64,000 nt of DNA from Macrophomina tecta (Eukaryota > Ascomycota > Dothideomycetes > Botryosphaeriales > Botryosphaeriaceae). Numbering within the stretch: the first letter of the stretch is position 1; every line of letters begins with the position of its first letter. The notes below the pieces were generated by a model. That model was not told the origin of the DNA. It did not search any database and saw only the letters and a list, made by a program, of their open reading frames with translations. Below are positions 22,720-35,080 of this stretch, piece by piece. The stretch is from positions 1,240,001 through 1,304,000 of the forward strand of contig JAKSGN010000020.1 in NCBI GenBank assembly GCA_024180945.1, written 5' to 3'. The translations under genes and the position numbers were made by a program.

Positions 22720-23706
22720 TGCTGACACGGCGCGAGGGGGTCCGATGGCATGCAGTATTGGGACAGTCAAACCCGACGTGGAAGAGAGCAGGTGGTGTAT
22801 GGGCGGGACCACGCACTCGGCTATTCTGGCAAATGCGGGGAACGCAAGAGCGGTATGATCGACGGGTGGGAGTGCAGTCGCCTCTGCGGATGCGGGGTTG
22901 GATGCACCGCTGTGCAGGTTTCATTCGCTGAATTTACTGCTAGGATTCGTCATCTTGCGGGTGACGGAGGACAAACTACAGGGCGGTATTGCAACGAGAA
23001 GCCCGAAAGGGGGGGCGTGGATTTGTCCGAAGTCAAGCGTACAGACAACGCGAGCGCTTTATATCCGGGCGGGTGTTGCCAACCCTCACCCAAAGTCTTC
23101 TTAGTCGGCCTATTGTATCAGGACTAATCAAGCAGCCCATCTGCCAGCTCACCAGCAGCAATAACCCGTTCCAATGCCATGCTCTCGCCCCTACAAAGCT
23201 GATGGGTCAAATGGCACGGCATGAACGGGCCCAGCTTTCCGCAAGCGGCAAACGCCACCATCGAGTCGGCTCGTCGGAGGGCTGGCGAGGCGACACCCTC
23301 TTCTCTGCCCCTAAACATTCGAAGCCTCGAACGCATCGGCTTCTGATGATTCACGTCCGAAAACGGGCCAAGTGATGAAGATATGTTGGCGAGACGTGTC
23401 TCGTGGGACGCAATCATGATCGGTTGGGCGGCCAATCTCCGCGTAAGTAGCACAGCCATCGGTCGCTGCAGGCGCACGGGCTACACACGAGAACTTTCAG
23501 TCTGCGCTGCCTTGGCTTCTCCGGCTCTATCGCAGAAGGGTGCAAGCGGTGGGGCGGAGACGGGACGGGTACGGCGGAGGTGCCCGTGTGCGGTTAGATC
23601 CGCCCCCATCTTAATCGGGGCAGCCAGTAGCGCTGGCCATACAGGTACTGCTTCATCCCGAGGACGTCTCGAAAGCTGTGCTCTGGTCCTCCTTCTTCCG
23701 CCCTGC
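22720..23706. other. Divergent intergenic region
   Basis: Nearly 1 kb between the minus-strand symporter and the plus-strand carboxylesterase, so both promoters lie here. No additional gene recognised. Confidence 0.5.
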
Positions 23707-25360
23707 ATGTTGCCCTCTCTGTTTGCTCTGTCGTGCCTGCACGCAGCGGCCGCCTTTGCGCGTCTGGCCGAGTATGCTGCAGTCACCAGCAATGGGCCGA
23801 TCATTGGCCACCTAGCAAACACCAGCGGCGTGGTTGAATACTTGGGCATCCCTTATGCGCAGCCTCCGGTTGGCCCGCTGCGGTTTGCCGCTCCGCAAAA
23901 GCACACAGCCAACGGCACCTTCGTCGCGTCGCATTATGGCTACACCTGCCCGCAGACGGCCTCCGCGCGCGTCAACTACCCCGGTAGGACGCCCCAGGCC
24001 CAGCGCATCATAGCGGATTTTGCGGGCCAGCTCAACCACACCCAGAGCGAAGATTGCCTGACCTTGAACGTCTGGACCAGGCCGCGCCCGGGAGCGCCCA
24101 AGCCGGTTCTCGTATTCATCCATGGAGGACGCTTCACCATCGGCGAGAGCAACACGCCTTTTTTCCACGGCGACAAGATTGCCGGGCGTGAAGACTTGGT
24201 CGTCGTCACGCTCAATTACCGCGTCAGCATCTGGGGGTTTCCCGGACAGCCCGGTGCCGCCAAGAACCTTGCCTTTCTTGACCAGCGGCTTGCGGTCGAA
24301 TGGGTGCGCGACAACATCGCCGCGTTTGGCGGCGATCCCAGCAAGATCGTCATCGCGGGCCAGAGCGCAGGTGGCGCCGCCGTCGACTTCTGGTCCTATG
24401 CGTACAAGCACGATCCGATTGCGAGTGGCATCATCCCGCACTCGGGCACCGCTTTCAGCTTTCCGACGAGCAGCGAGAGCACTGCGGCATCGCGCTGGTA
24501 CAACATCTCCGCACAGCTGGGCTGCGGCGACAGCGGCGACGTGCTGGAGTGCATGCGAAGCCGAGATGTCGGCGAGATCAAGACGGCTGTCGCGGCGTTG
24601 AGATTGCCCCCGGTCAGCGGACAGGGCAGATCGGAGGCTGTCTTCCAGCCCACCGTCGACAACAAAACGGCCTTCTCACTCGAGACGCTGACGGAAATGA
24701 CGCAGACCGGCAATTTTGCGCGCGTGGTGAGTCTGGTTCCACCCAGATGCCCTCACCCTCGCATTCATGATATTGACAGCTGGACGTAGCCATACCTTGT
24801 TGGAAACACTCATTTTGAGGCGGGATACTACCGCTGGGCTGCCTACGGGGCTGGCAGCATCCTGACCGAGACGCAATGGGACAACTTTGACCTGGTCACC
24901 TTCACATGTCCCAGCACTTACGGCGCCGCTGCACGCGCCCGTTTTGGGGTCCCGTCATGGCTGTTCCGGTACGGCGGCGACTGGGACAATGTGCGCCTTT
25001 ATCCGAACAGCTCAGCTTACCACGGAGCGGACATGCACATGTTGTTCGGAAACTCTGTGGCGGTTAGTGGGCTACCGGAAGAGAAGGCGCAGGATCAGTT
25101 AAAGAAAGTTGTTATGCACGCTTGGGCTACCTTTGCAAAAGATCCGCAAAATGGGCTGCAGGAGCTGGGGTGGTCGCAGTATGAGACTGGTAAGGACCGG
25201 ATTCTTGTTATTCCAAAATTACCCATCTGGCTAAGCTTTTGCCTGTGTAGGCACGCTTATCGAGTTAGGTTTCGAAAAGAGTTCGGTGCCGGCCTTCGTG
25301 TCTCCGGATAAGTACGCAGGTCCATGTCCGACTCTTAACTTGTCCTTTTACGACATATAA
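23707..25360 (+). CDS. Secreted type-B carboxylesterase/lipase, 509 aa in three exons
   Basis: Exons 23707-24726, 24790-25189, 25251-25360. The first intron must end at the GTAG before 24790; the earlier CAG would bring a stop into frame. Residues 1-18 are a signal peptide. Family motifs: VEYLGIPYAQPPVGPLRF, SEDCLTLNVW, the oxyanion turn FIHGGRF (about 138-144), and the nucleophile elbow VIAGQSAGGAA with Ser220. Here Gln replaces the usual Glu of GESAGG, a substitution found in some members. LDQRLAVEWVRDNIAAFGGD precedes it. The catalytic His is probably in YHGADMHMLFGN in exon 2. Several NxS/T sites fit secretion. It should hydrolyse carboxylic esters; substrate unknown. An in-frame upstream ATG (23383) is rejected because the signal peptide begins at 23707. 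Confidence 0.87.
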
Positions 25361-26914
25361 ACTGCCGGAGGTCTGCAATAGCGACGATGAGATCCCGACT
25401 TGGATCTTTCCTACCCGGCCGAATAAAACAAATTGATGAAGCCCGTAGAATCGAAGCAAAGGCTTCACAAATTATTCAGAAATTGATTGGGGCGATAGAA
25501 AGGCCGACGGAAAGCACTTCACCCAAGCAACGCGCCACTAGCGGTGGGCTTGTTAACGGCTACGTGGCGAAGTAGACATGCAAGGGTCAATATAGATCCC
25601 TATCAAGCCGATTGTGAGCATCATACAGCCCAGCAATGATGTCCACATTCGGACGATTGATTCGACCGCCCCAGGAACCTGGTGTTAACCGTTTTCCATG
25701 TTTGATCTCCTATGCCTCGTCAGGTCCATCGGCGGCCCTGCCCTCTTTTGAATTAAGCCACCTATTTCTACGATACCAATTAGCGCTCAGAGGGCGGCGA
25801 CTGGTGAGAGAGAAACGGCATACCGTTCATTGGCCCAGCTTAGCAGGTAATAAGCAGCAAGCAGAGGGGGCGCCCAGTATAGGAATTGAGCTTTCGATCT
25901 TTTCCACGTATTGAAAACTGCTGCATGGAACGCGCCGCCCATCGCACGCTGTCGGTTGTGCGAAAGACGGTAGGTTGTGATACCCTTCTCCGCAGTTCCC
26001 CAGACCGGGTCTCCCCACTGAGTCAACTTGGGGTATCTGTGCGCATCATCGGCTGCTGCGCTGAGGAAGAGGACGGCGCGGGCCTTACTCTTTTGCGATA
26101 CGGTTCTCTAAGCTATACCACTGGGGCCCACCCCAGTGCGGATGCTTGACGTACCTGAGCGCCTGTTAGTGCCGACGCGGGTGAACCTTTTTGATGCTTA
26201 CACATTGTTCAGGCGCCGAGGGTTGGTTCCGCCATATCCACCGCCGCTGAAAGTCACTTTCGTTTCTTTCATGACCAGGAAAAGCTTCGCTCAGGAGACT
26301 GCAGGCCGGACAGCCAGCGCCAGAGCGCCGTCAGGCTTATGTACTTTGAGATGCTGAAGGATTCCAGGACAAGCCATCTCGCGTTCTCTCGGATTGGCTC
26401 GGCACGCGCCAGGCACAGATCGCCGGGTATGGCCCGGGGGCCATTGGACAGGCTGAGACGCCAGCGCTCAGCCCTGCCACTTCCATTATGGGAAAGGTTT
26501 ACGACGCTGGCGATCGTCGAGGGATTCTCGCGTTCCCGCGCCAAGGCTTTCCTCGGCACGTTTGGAGAGGGACACACGGGTGGTTAGGTCCTGGATGAAG
26601 GCGCGACACATGCTGATCATATAGCAGTCCTGCCCTCTGCTGCAAATCCGGCCAGCGCCGCCCCGTGCCAGAAACTGGAGCATGCGTGCGGAAATTCAAA
26701 CTGGGCTCCTCGTGCAAAGACCGACACGGTGTGTGCACTGTACTCATGGCCGGAGCCTTTGGCTGTGTCAGCACTGCAAAGCGGCCAGCAGTTCTGGCGT
26801 CTTGGCCCCGCAGCGTCCCGGAACTCTCGGCTCAGCTCGGGAGCAGCTGCCTGGGCCACCAGCCTCGACGCAACAGCATCCTCTTCCAGCCTCTCTGCCC
26901 ACCCAATCGATCGC
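25361..26914. other. Gene-free stretch (1.55 kb)
   Basis: A 62-codon frame at 25387-25575 directly after the esterase and an 82-codon frame at 26339-26587 have no recognisable features. The 200 bases before 26915 are C-rich and could be the leader of the regulator gene. Confidence 0.45.
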
Positions 26915-29528
26915 ATGGCGACGGACTCTTCAACACCACCGGCTGCAGCCAAGCAATCCGCCCCGGCCCAGCGCTCGTCCACTCGGCCGCGCCGCAATTA
27001 CCAGGCCTGCCTCGCCTGCAAGGAGCAGAAAATCCGTTGCCAGCTCGGCTCCCCCGATGACCCGCAGCCTCCCTGTGCACGATGTCGCCGCTCCCGTCTC
27101 GAGTGCGTCTTCGGCCCAACGCGCGGAGCTGTGAGAGGGACGACGAGGAGGCGGGCCAAAGATCACGAAGCTGGTGCGTGGCCTGTTTCCGCCGAGCGCC
27201 ACGAGAGCGTGACTGACCTCCTGACAGCCAGCGCAGACTCCGCCCCCGGGCTCCGTGCAGATGGCGTGCCCGGCGCGGTGCCCTCGGCCGGTGGACGCAG
27301 TAATAATGCTCCCATGGTGGCTGATGCGGCGTCGTCGACCAGTGCTCCGCCGCATGTAGACCCCGGGAGTCGGCCAGCGCCGGCACATTTCGGCCAGGAG
27401 CCTTCGTCGGTCATGTTCACCCTTTTAGACGCGTCGGCCATCGAGCACAATCTGCGCTCCTGGGATCTGTCTGACTGGACCTATTTCCAGCTGTGTAGAG
27501 ACGGGTGGATCAGCCCGATAGAAGCTGAGTTTCTTCTGCAATGGTACGCACGTTTTGGTGTTTTTTTTTTTTTTTTTTTTTTCCCTTGGTCCGCTCCGCT
27601 CCTGACGACCGTCTTGTAGCTATTTCCGGTGGATGCAGCCTCTGTTTCCTGTAGTGGACGAGCGGTATCAAAATCTCGCCCACCGGAAATCTCTAATCAC
27701 CCATGACCATGTCCTGTGCCTAGCGATTCTCACGGTCGCATCTCGCTACGTTTGGTTCGAGGGGACATCAGCAAGCTCGCGAGCGCATGAGATCCATACC
27801 CTCCTCTTCAAACAAGCACAGCAGGGCTTTCACAACTCCCTGTGGGGCGTGGAGCATGATGCTGCCCAGGAGAGCCGCGTACTCTCGACTGTGGAGAGTA
27901 TCGTGTTGTTCGTTGAATGGGTAAACGCTCGCCTTGTCTCTGGGGCCTTGTCGATGCTAACTTATTCCAGCGTCCGCGGCCTATGGACGTGATGCCGAAT
28001 CAAGGTATGAACGCAACCGCCATGGACGTGCCTGGCGTGGGTCGCGGTGAATCTCAGAATTGTGTTGTTGGTACGTGCATTCATCATTACAAAAAAGATT
28101 ATCGACCTGCACATCCTCTGTACGGGATTCTCACAGGTGTGCCTTAGATGAAGAGACGCAAAAGGCCTATCTCTTTGCACGCCGGATGAACGCAACTTCT
28201 TGGTTAGTTTGCTCCTGCTGGTGTCGCCATTCCGTCCGTCTCACGAACGCATAGGCGCTTACTCGGCCACGCCATCCACCTATTGGATGAAATAGGTCTC
28301 GTTGAAGGTCTCAGCAAGTCCAAAGAATCGCGACAACATGATGCAGCCAACTTGCGTCGCCGTGCTCGAATCAGGGATTTGCTCGTGCCCCTCGTTTGGG
28401 AGGTATCCTTCCGACTGGGCCGCGAATCGCTACTCAAACTCCCAAAGTCTGCGGGCGCCGAGGAATATTCTGGGGAAAACGTGTTCTCCCCACTTCTCAG
28501 CAGCAGGGCAGAGCTATACCGTCTCTGTCGCTTGATCAAGAACACTCTATACTCTTCACCCAGCGCCACCAAGGACATTATTGCCTCTGATCGGCACCCG
28601 GAGATGGTCTCGAGCTTGGCCGAAATAATGCACGACTGGCGGAATAAATTCCAACGACAGCCAGGTAAGCCTTTTTTTTTTTTTTTTTTTTGCCATTCTA
28701 CAACCATTCAGGATGCTTACGCCGGGTCCAGGGCCACTCGCACTCCGCAAGAGCATCGAAATCCAATATCACAGCTTATGGACCTATCTCCATGCCATCT
28801 CCTTCCAGGCTATCGTAGAGCGTTTGCGACACTCGTCGGGAAATGAAGCGGGCATCCAGCATTTTGAGCGGTCGTATCAGCCTCAGGGGCTAAGTATAGC
28901 AGAGGTTCTGCGGTCTGAGCGGAGTCGGAGGGATATCCAATCAACCGATGAGATTGCAAAAGCCAGCATTCGTGCCCTGGAGCTGACCCTCGAACTCGAG
29001 CACGAAGGCTATCTTCGCTTCATACCGTCTTCGACCATGATTCATATATCAACTTCAGCCACTCTCTTGCTGAAGGGGCTCCGGGCCGTGACGGATCGCA
29101 GCACTTCGGATCTACTTAGCCGATTGTTCCACGCCATGCAGAGGGCCGCGGTGGACGACGCGCATGCCATGGCTCACTTCTCTTCAGGTCTCTCTTCCAT
29201 CGTCAAAAAGTTCCTGGCTGGTACACCGAACGTATACCGAAACGGACGTCAATATGCCAACACACCCCAGGACACGGCCACCGTTAACCAGCCAGCGGCC
29301 ATCAATTTGCCGCCAATGGGTGCCGAGAACGCAGGCGTTGCCAACGGGGCCGTTTCAGACCAGGCGTCCTTTGGAGGATCAGGCGGGGTGTTTGACCCCA
29401 TTTTCCCAGATGATATTGCCGAGGATTGGGCCAACTGGCTCAGCGTGGGGCTCGACGACATCGACAGTCGTCTCGGACTCAACCTCTACTCCAGCTGTGG
29501 CATTTATGGAGAAATCCTTCGGCCTTGA
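26915..29528 (+). CDS. Zn2Cys6 transcription factor, 768 aa in six exons
   Basis: Exons 26915-27543, 27620-27920, 27971-28074, 28137-28202, 28255-28664, 28732-29528. Residues 32-64 form the zinc cluster (CLACKEQKIRC, 11-residue loop, CARCRRSRLEC), preceded by basic TRPRRN and followed by a basic stretch TTRRRAKD. After a low-complexity linker comes the middle homology region typical of these factors (YFRWMQPLFPVVDERYQ, HDHVLCLAILTVASRYVWFE, TVESIVLFVEW, FARRMNATSWRLLGHAIHLL). Two introns contain T-runs of 22 and 20. The third intron is only in frame if the donor is GTGCAT at 28075; the stronger-looking GTACGT at 28071 leads to a stop, so that junction is uncertain. It probably regulates neighbours; it sits upstream of, and on the same strand as, the pectate lyase. 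Confidence 0.8.
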
Positions 29529-30506
29529 GTGCGCTAAGACTCACTACCGGGACGCGGACTTTAAAGCTGGCAATCTCATGCTGTCTTCGGAGTTTGATCC
29601 CACGTCCGTCAAGGCAGAGATCCGGGCGCTCGATTACAAAATGCACGGACATGCCGGCTGCAACTGGCAGAATCGCTCTCTTTGGCCAATTACCGTCAAA
29701 TGTAGCGAGTGGTTCGCCCCGCAAATATGTGCCGCAGCGTGGGCCCTGTGTATCTTGTGTCCATCCAGGATTACGCTCGTATCACATACTAAAAACTTGG
29801 CAACGGCTCCGCCAAGGAAGTCTTGAGTGAAGATTTGGTGGGAGATGGCGGAGCAAAGCCGTGCCAAGCAACTCGTGTGCATGGAAGCGGCCTCGGCATT
29901 GGTGGAACTTACCCCAGACACCCATATGCGTGTTCGGAGTGTGGGGTACTGAATAAGAGACAAGCGCGACCAGCTGACGAACCACGGCGCGATAGGCCAT
30001 GCCGGCCCGTGCCAAGCTTCTGACCGGTCCGGCGGATTTGCTTGAAAGGAGACAGTTCGCCTGCCTTCGCCACTATGCGCCTTCGGCTCCGCATCGTCAG
30101 TGTCCCGATTCTCCATATTGACCTAGACGCAACCTTTGAGCTGTCACGAAGGAGCCGCAGGGGTGTTAATCAGCGCCTGGCCAGCGCTTGTCCGCCTTTA
30201 CTTGTTTTTGTGTCGGATGGGGCGGTCGAGGATACCGCTGGCTGGTGGAAATGGAGGATATATATCCCCGAGCTTATCCAGCTGCCATAGGCGTTGAAAT
30301 CCAGGGTAACACTTGGCAACGAGCTGTAGCGGCTGTTCACTGAGATAATTTCTCCGCCGCTCCTCTGTGCGTTGTTGAACCTTGCTGTTTGTAGGTATAA
30401 AGCCCCCCCGTGATTCCTGAGGACGTGTATGGACAGAATTCCTCAAACAGATTGTCTTCTACATCTCAGCGCATTAAAAACCCCATAAATACCAAGAATT
30501 GCAAAC
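29529..30506. other. Intergenic stretch upstream of the pectate lyase
   Basis: Nearly 1 kb with no recognisable gene. The segment ATTAAAAACCCCATAAATA (30474-30492) just before the lyase ATG is AT-rich and may include its TATA-like element. Confidence 0.5.
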
Positions 30507-31333
30507 ATGCGTTCTACAAATCTGCTCGTCCTCCTCGCAACCTCCCTCAGCCTGGTCGCAGCGAGCCCGTTGGATGCGCCGACCAAAGTGATGGGCAAGC
30601 GGTTCGCCACCAATGTTCTACCGGCATCATCTGGACACGTTGTCCTCCCCTCCGCAACCACTGTGAGCACTTTCGACGGCGGAATGAAGAAGTACGACCG
30701 TGGTACCTCTTGCACTGGTCAGTCCGAAGGGGGGGATGCGGACGCTGTCTTCCTCGTTCAGTCCGGAGGCACCCTCAAGAATGTCATCATTGGTGCGGAC
30801 CAATCTGAAGGTGTCCACTGTCTCGGCCCGTGCACGATCCAGAACGTGTGGTGGGAGGCCGTCTGCGAGGGTGAGAGCCATACGCTTCGCGTTGTAAAGG
30901 GGCGAAATGCTGACCTCAAGACCCAGACGCCTTGACCATCAAACAAACTTCTGGGACCTCCTACGTCGTTGGCGGCGGTGCTTTTGGCGCGTCAGACAAA
31001 ATTATCCAGCACAACGGAGGCGGTACCGTCTCGATCAAGGACTTCTACGCCCAAGATTTCGGCAAAGTTTACCGCAGCTGCGGCAATTGCGGCACTCAGT
31101 ACAAACGCACTGTCACCATGTCTGGGATTTGGGCCGTTAATGGTGATCTCCTTGCCGGCGTTAACTCCAATTACGGTGATACCGCGACCATTTCCGGCAC
31201 TTGTGCAGACAATGTGGACAACATCTGCGCCTGGTACGAAGGAAACGATGATGGCGATGAGCCCACCAAGTTGGGCACTGGCATCAGCTCTTACTGTGTC
31301 TATACCGCCAATGGTGTCGATGACTGCCCTTGA
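30507..31333 (+). CDS. Secreted pectate lyase, family PL3, 256 aa in two exons
   Basis: Exons 30507-30870 and 30927-31333 (56-bp GT-AG intron). Residues 1-19 are a signal peptide ([19 protein letters not shown]); a short pro-segment ends MGKR, a possible Kex2 site. The mature part has the compact parallel beta-helix pattern of PL3. Landmarks are [71 protein letters not shown] and [11 protein letters not shown]. Eight Cys in the mature chain fit disulphide-stabilised extracellular folding. The length equals the usual single-domain family size. The enzyme cleaves de-esterified polygalacturonate by beta-elimination in plant cell walls. It lies in a group with a GH127 enzyme, a sugar carrier and a GH39-like hydrolase. 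Confidence 0.92.
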
Positions 31334-32302
31334 GTTGAACATTGGCTTCTATTTGCCACGACACTATGCTCGTGTTGCGGCTCTATCGCTGTTGTGTCCG
31401 GTTGGTGAGGGCACCCGTACAATATGTGGAATGGAGGTCACGTGGTGGATAGCATGTACATATTCTTGCCTGTTATGCCTACACGGTCTCCGAATCATAG
31501 CCGCAGGCTTTTTTTCTTGCATTGATTCACAATGGTTGAGGTTACTGCTGCTTAGTATGTCCCAAGCGTGTCCACTGGTTTGCATCGGCAGCCCGGGCCG
31601 GAGGGTTTCGGTCTTCAGATGAGTGTCGAATAGCGCCGCTAGCAAAGTGCGATGCATCGAACCCCGCCGAAACAAATGCATTAATAGTCAGGGAAAAGTC
31701 TCTGATTTCCGAGTATGTTTCCGGAAACCATGTTTCTTCTCGGAATGTCATCATACTCCGAGATTCCACCCGGTTTGGGCCACAGGATGTTCTTTGGTAG
31801 CCGATCAATACCGGAAATTGTGCTTGCCCACTGGTCGCTCAAGCATCCAACATGCCCCGCTAACATGTAGGCTACCTCATCCAGAACCAGAGAGCCCAGC
31901 TTGGGACCACGTGCGGTTAATAAGAAGTCCACACCGGGTCTTTATTAAACGTTATGCAGCGCGTGCAAGATCATTAAAAGGTACTTACGAGCTTCAGGGA
32001 GTTTATGCGCTGTAAGGGAATTGCTAGGGCTGTTGGTGTAATGATTCAATGGCTGGCAGGACCAAGCATTTTTCCCGTTGAATGTATCCCAGAACGCCGA
32101 TTTGCGAAGATTTGATCCATTAGCAGTGAGTGATCAAGACCTCCGTATGCGGCCAGATATGGTCTGTGTTACGACAGCAATGTTGAGCAGTTGCAAACCT
32201 CGTACTGAAACAAGCGTTCTAGATGCATAGGAGCTGGGGAAACTGGCTCGATTACATTGCAGCGGTTTCTAAATCCATGTCATATGGCTTATCATCTGGT
32301 CT
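31334..32302. other. Convergent intergenic stretch
   Basis: Lies between the 3' ends of the pectate lyase and the minus-strand GH127 gene. Two overlapping minus-strand frames (31681-31932 and 31542-31808) look faintly protein-like (for example TWFPETYSEIRDFSL) and could be a gene remnant, but I recognise no family. Confidence 0.4.
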
Positions 32303-34544
32303 CTATGCACCTTTATTCCTCTTGCGCCGGAGGCCAACTCGCATGTGACCCTTTCCACCGCGATTGGCTCGGAAGTAGTACGGCACAAACTTGAGCGTCT
32401 TACCTACGCCTTCTGCTTCTGTTGTGTATGCAAATTCCGGCGTGAGAGCATTTGGCGAAGTCCGGAGGGTTGAAACTGCTTCATGTGCTGTCAGAGAGAC
32501 ATACTGCTCATCAGTCTCTGGGTCTTTCTCGAGTGTTTCAGTCACACGACAGTTTGGATCCAATACTGCTGACTGGCGGGGCTATTAGCTCAAATCTCCC
32601 TATGAGCAAAATGTTCCTCGTACCTTGAAATGATCATCGACCCACGGGTTGTCCACATCTTCAACGCAGTAAATAATTGGTCCACGTGCCAGTGCAATAA
32701 TGTCTTGGTTGGTGTATGGATGAGGACAAATGATCCTGGGCTTTAAAGCGATCTTCAGGTCGAAGTTGAGGTTGGACTTCAAGAGACTTCCCGGGATACA
32801 GACAAATCCTTTGGACAAGGGCAAACCGGAGAATTGCCGCGGCAGCTTTGGATTTGTCAGTGCTAAAAACGGCAGTTCGATGTTTTCCAGACGCACCTGC
32901 CAGTCGGAGGCCCATGACGGGATCCGCAGACTGAGATTCACATCGATATCCTGTGGAGCATCTACTTGAAAGCTGATTTTTCCATCCCACGGCCAGTCCG
33001 AGGCCTGCTTTACAGTTACAGCTGACGTACCAACAGGGATTGTTAGAGTCGCCGAGCCGTACATATAGACATCAACAGACACTCTGTTCTCAGCTTGTTC
33101 AACCCTCGCCGTCCAGAAATACCCACCCAGGTATCCCAGCAGTCTGGCTACGTTAGGCGGACAGCAAGCGCAAGTAAACCACTCCGACCTCTTGGACAAA
33201 TCATTGCCACTGCTGGAGAGCTGATTCACATAGGTGAAAGCTTTGCCATCGCAGGACATGCCTGTCAGAACGGCGTTGTAGAAGCTCAACTCCATGATAT
33301 CAGCAAAGCAGCCATCAAGAGATATCTGCAAATCGATTAGCTTTCCTTGCTACATATCCGGAGCAAGTCGGCACCTACCTGCAGGAGTCTCTCCGCCAGC
33401 ATCATGGCTCCAATGGACGCACACGTCTCGGCGTAGCAACCCCCCTCGTCCGTACCCTGTGGCAAGAAGTAGTCGATGCCAAACCCCTCCCATTGCTTGA
33501 TTGCTCCTATTCCACCTGTCAAGTACATTTTCCTTTCAACCATATTCTTCCACAGCCGCAGAACTGCCTGCTCCAACTCTTCTCTCCCGTCCTCCATCTT
33601 CACCAAATCTGCCGCGGCTGTAAGCAGATACATTGCCCTAACGCTGTGCCCTTCAATCGTCTGCTGCTCAACGATGCGGGTGTGGGCCTGTTGATACCAG
33701 TAACTCCGCCTCTGGGGGTAATAATGCGGTCGCTCGTTGAACCGTTCGCCCCGCTTCTCGCTTTCCACGTCGAAGTAGTGTCGACGGTCGACGCCTTCCG
33801 GGTTTCCGCGCTCGTCAAGAAAGTAAGCCGCGAGCTCGAGATGCTTAGGATTGTGAGTCGCCTTGTAAAGGCGAAGCAGCGCGAGCTCAATCTCCGGATG
33901 GCCGGGATATCCGTGCAACTGGTGAGGCTGGGGCCCGAGAGTGGCGTGAAGGAGATCGACATATTTTATCAGAGGGTCGAGCAGTTTACCGTTGTGGAAC
34001 AGCTGTTCATGAGCGAGAGCGGCCTCGATCAGGTGACCCGCGTTGTATCTTCGCTATGTCAGTTCAAGGGCTCGACGTGCGAGAAGCGGCAAGGAACACA
34101 CAGCTCATGTAGATCGCGGAGATTGGTGAAGCGCTTGTCTGGCTCGACGACGGTGAAATGGATGTTGAGGTATCCGTCCGGTTGTTGGGCAGAGCGTATC
34201 ATGTCAACGAGCTCGTCGACGGCCGTCTCGATCTCCACGTTCCGGCGTTCGTGTAAGAAATAACATGCCCCTTCTATCCATTTTGCAACATCCGAGTCCC
34301 AAAACAAGTGGTTCGGAATTGGAGGCACATCAGGCTCGTCCGAGTAGGAATGGTGCCATCGCAGCTTGAATGCGTCGTATCGGCCGGTGTCCTTCAAGAC
34401 TTTGAGTTGGTAAAGGAGTGTGTTTCGGAAGACGACATCTCTTCTTCTACCACAGAAAGACTCCTGATCAAACCTGGTGGCCTGAAAAGTTGCCTGGGGA
34501 TTGTCTGGAATTATTCTTCTTTCCACCATGACGCCCCGGGGCAC
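32303..34544 (-). CDS. GH127 beta-L-arabinofuranosidase-type enzyme (DUF1680), 694 aa in four exons
   Basis: Minus-strand exons 34544-34102, 34048-33379, 33325-32624 and 32572-32303; introns of 51-53 bp with GT-AG ends keep the frame. Landmarks: SFCGRRRDVV, LKDTGRYDAFKL, HLFWDSDVAKWIEGACYFL, QQPDGYLNIHF, ELYNAGHLIEAALAHEQL, LHGYPGHPEIELALLRLY and HSVRAMYLLTAAADL. The catalytic/zinc region shows both expected parts: EGGCYAETCASIG (Glu and Cys) and FTCACCPPNVARLLG (paired Cys). In the characterised bacterial enzyme HypBA1 these residues bind zinc and supply a cysteine nucleophile. There is no signal peptide, so it should act in the cytosol on imported arabinose-containing oligosaccharides. A second in-frame ATG at 34529 (MVERR) is an equally good start. 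It is divergently paired with a sugar transporter. Confidence 0.88.
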
Positions 34545-35080
34545 CCAGGATCGAGAGAGCTTGTGGGACGAAGTGAGACTGTTGGACGTAGTGAGTTACT
34601 GGTTCACGCAGCGCTGTATGTAGGTCATCGCCCTCCCACATTCGGCACACCTGCTCCGCTCGTGGAGCGCGCCATGCTGGATTGAGCAAGCGACGGCTTC
34701 ATTGCGAAGGCGGCATCGCGGCAAGTGGCGATGGCGTTTGCATGGCTCGCCAGCCAGGCGTTCAGCCCACCGCCGAAATGCCCCGCGTTCGGACGTCGGT
34801 CGCTCCATCCAGGCAAGGGGAACTCCGGTGGGCTGGCGGAGCGCGCGTGGCACCTCCTTCGCGCCAGCCTGGAGAGACGGGAAGCCAGCAACGAAGCACC
34901 GCGTCGATTCCGGTAGCCGCATCCTGACAAGCTAGCCTCACCAACAATCAGGATGCTGATAGTCAGGCTTCCATAAGTACTGCGGAGACCGACGTCCGGA
35001 CTGCACCGCCTCCACGGCTCGTGTACTGAGCACCCCTGGGTGGCCCTTGGTCTCCCTTTGAGCCTTCTCCACTTCCCAAA
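34545..35080. promoter_or_regulatory. Shared divergent promoter region of GH127 and sugar transporter
   Basis: A 536-bp interval separates the two start codons, which point away from each other, so both promoters must lie here and the genes may be co-regulated. I see no coding potential. No operator was identified with confidence. Confidence 0.55.

Noticed and set aside
25387..25575. 62-codon frame just after the carboxylesterase
   Set aside because: Starts 27 bases after the stop, has no features, and probably lies in the 3' UTR.
26729..26914. Upstream extension of the Zn2Cys6 regulator
   Set aside because: The extra 62 residues are low-complexity; the ATG at 26915 places the zinc cluster at the usual distance from the N-terminus.
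27921..28136. Zn2Cys6 regulator at 26915 as a pseudogene
   Set aside because: The apparent stop in exon 4 disappears if the donor at 28075 is used, giving an open 768-codon frame, so I kept it as a gene with a doubtful junction.
31542..31932. Minus-strand protein-like frames after the pectate lyase
   Set aside because: Two overlapping frames look mildly coding, but no domain, start context or splice arrangement could be supported.
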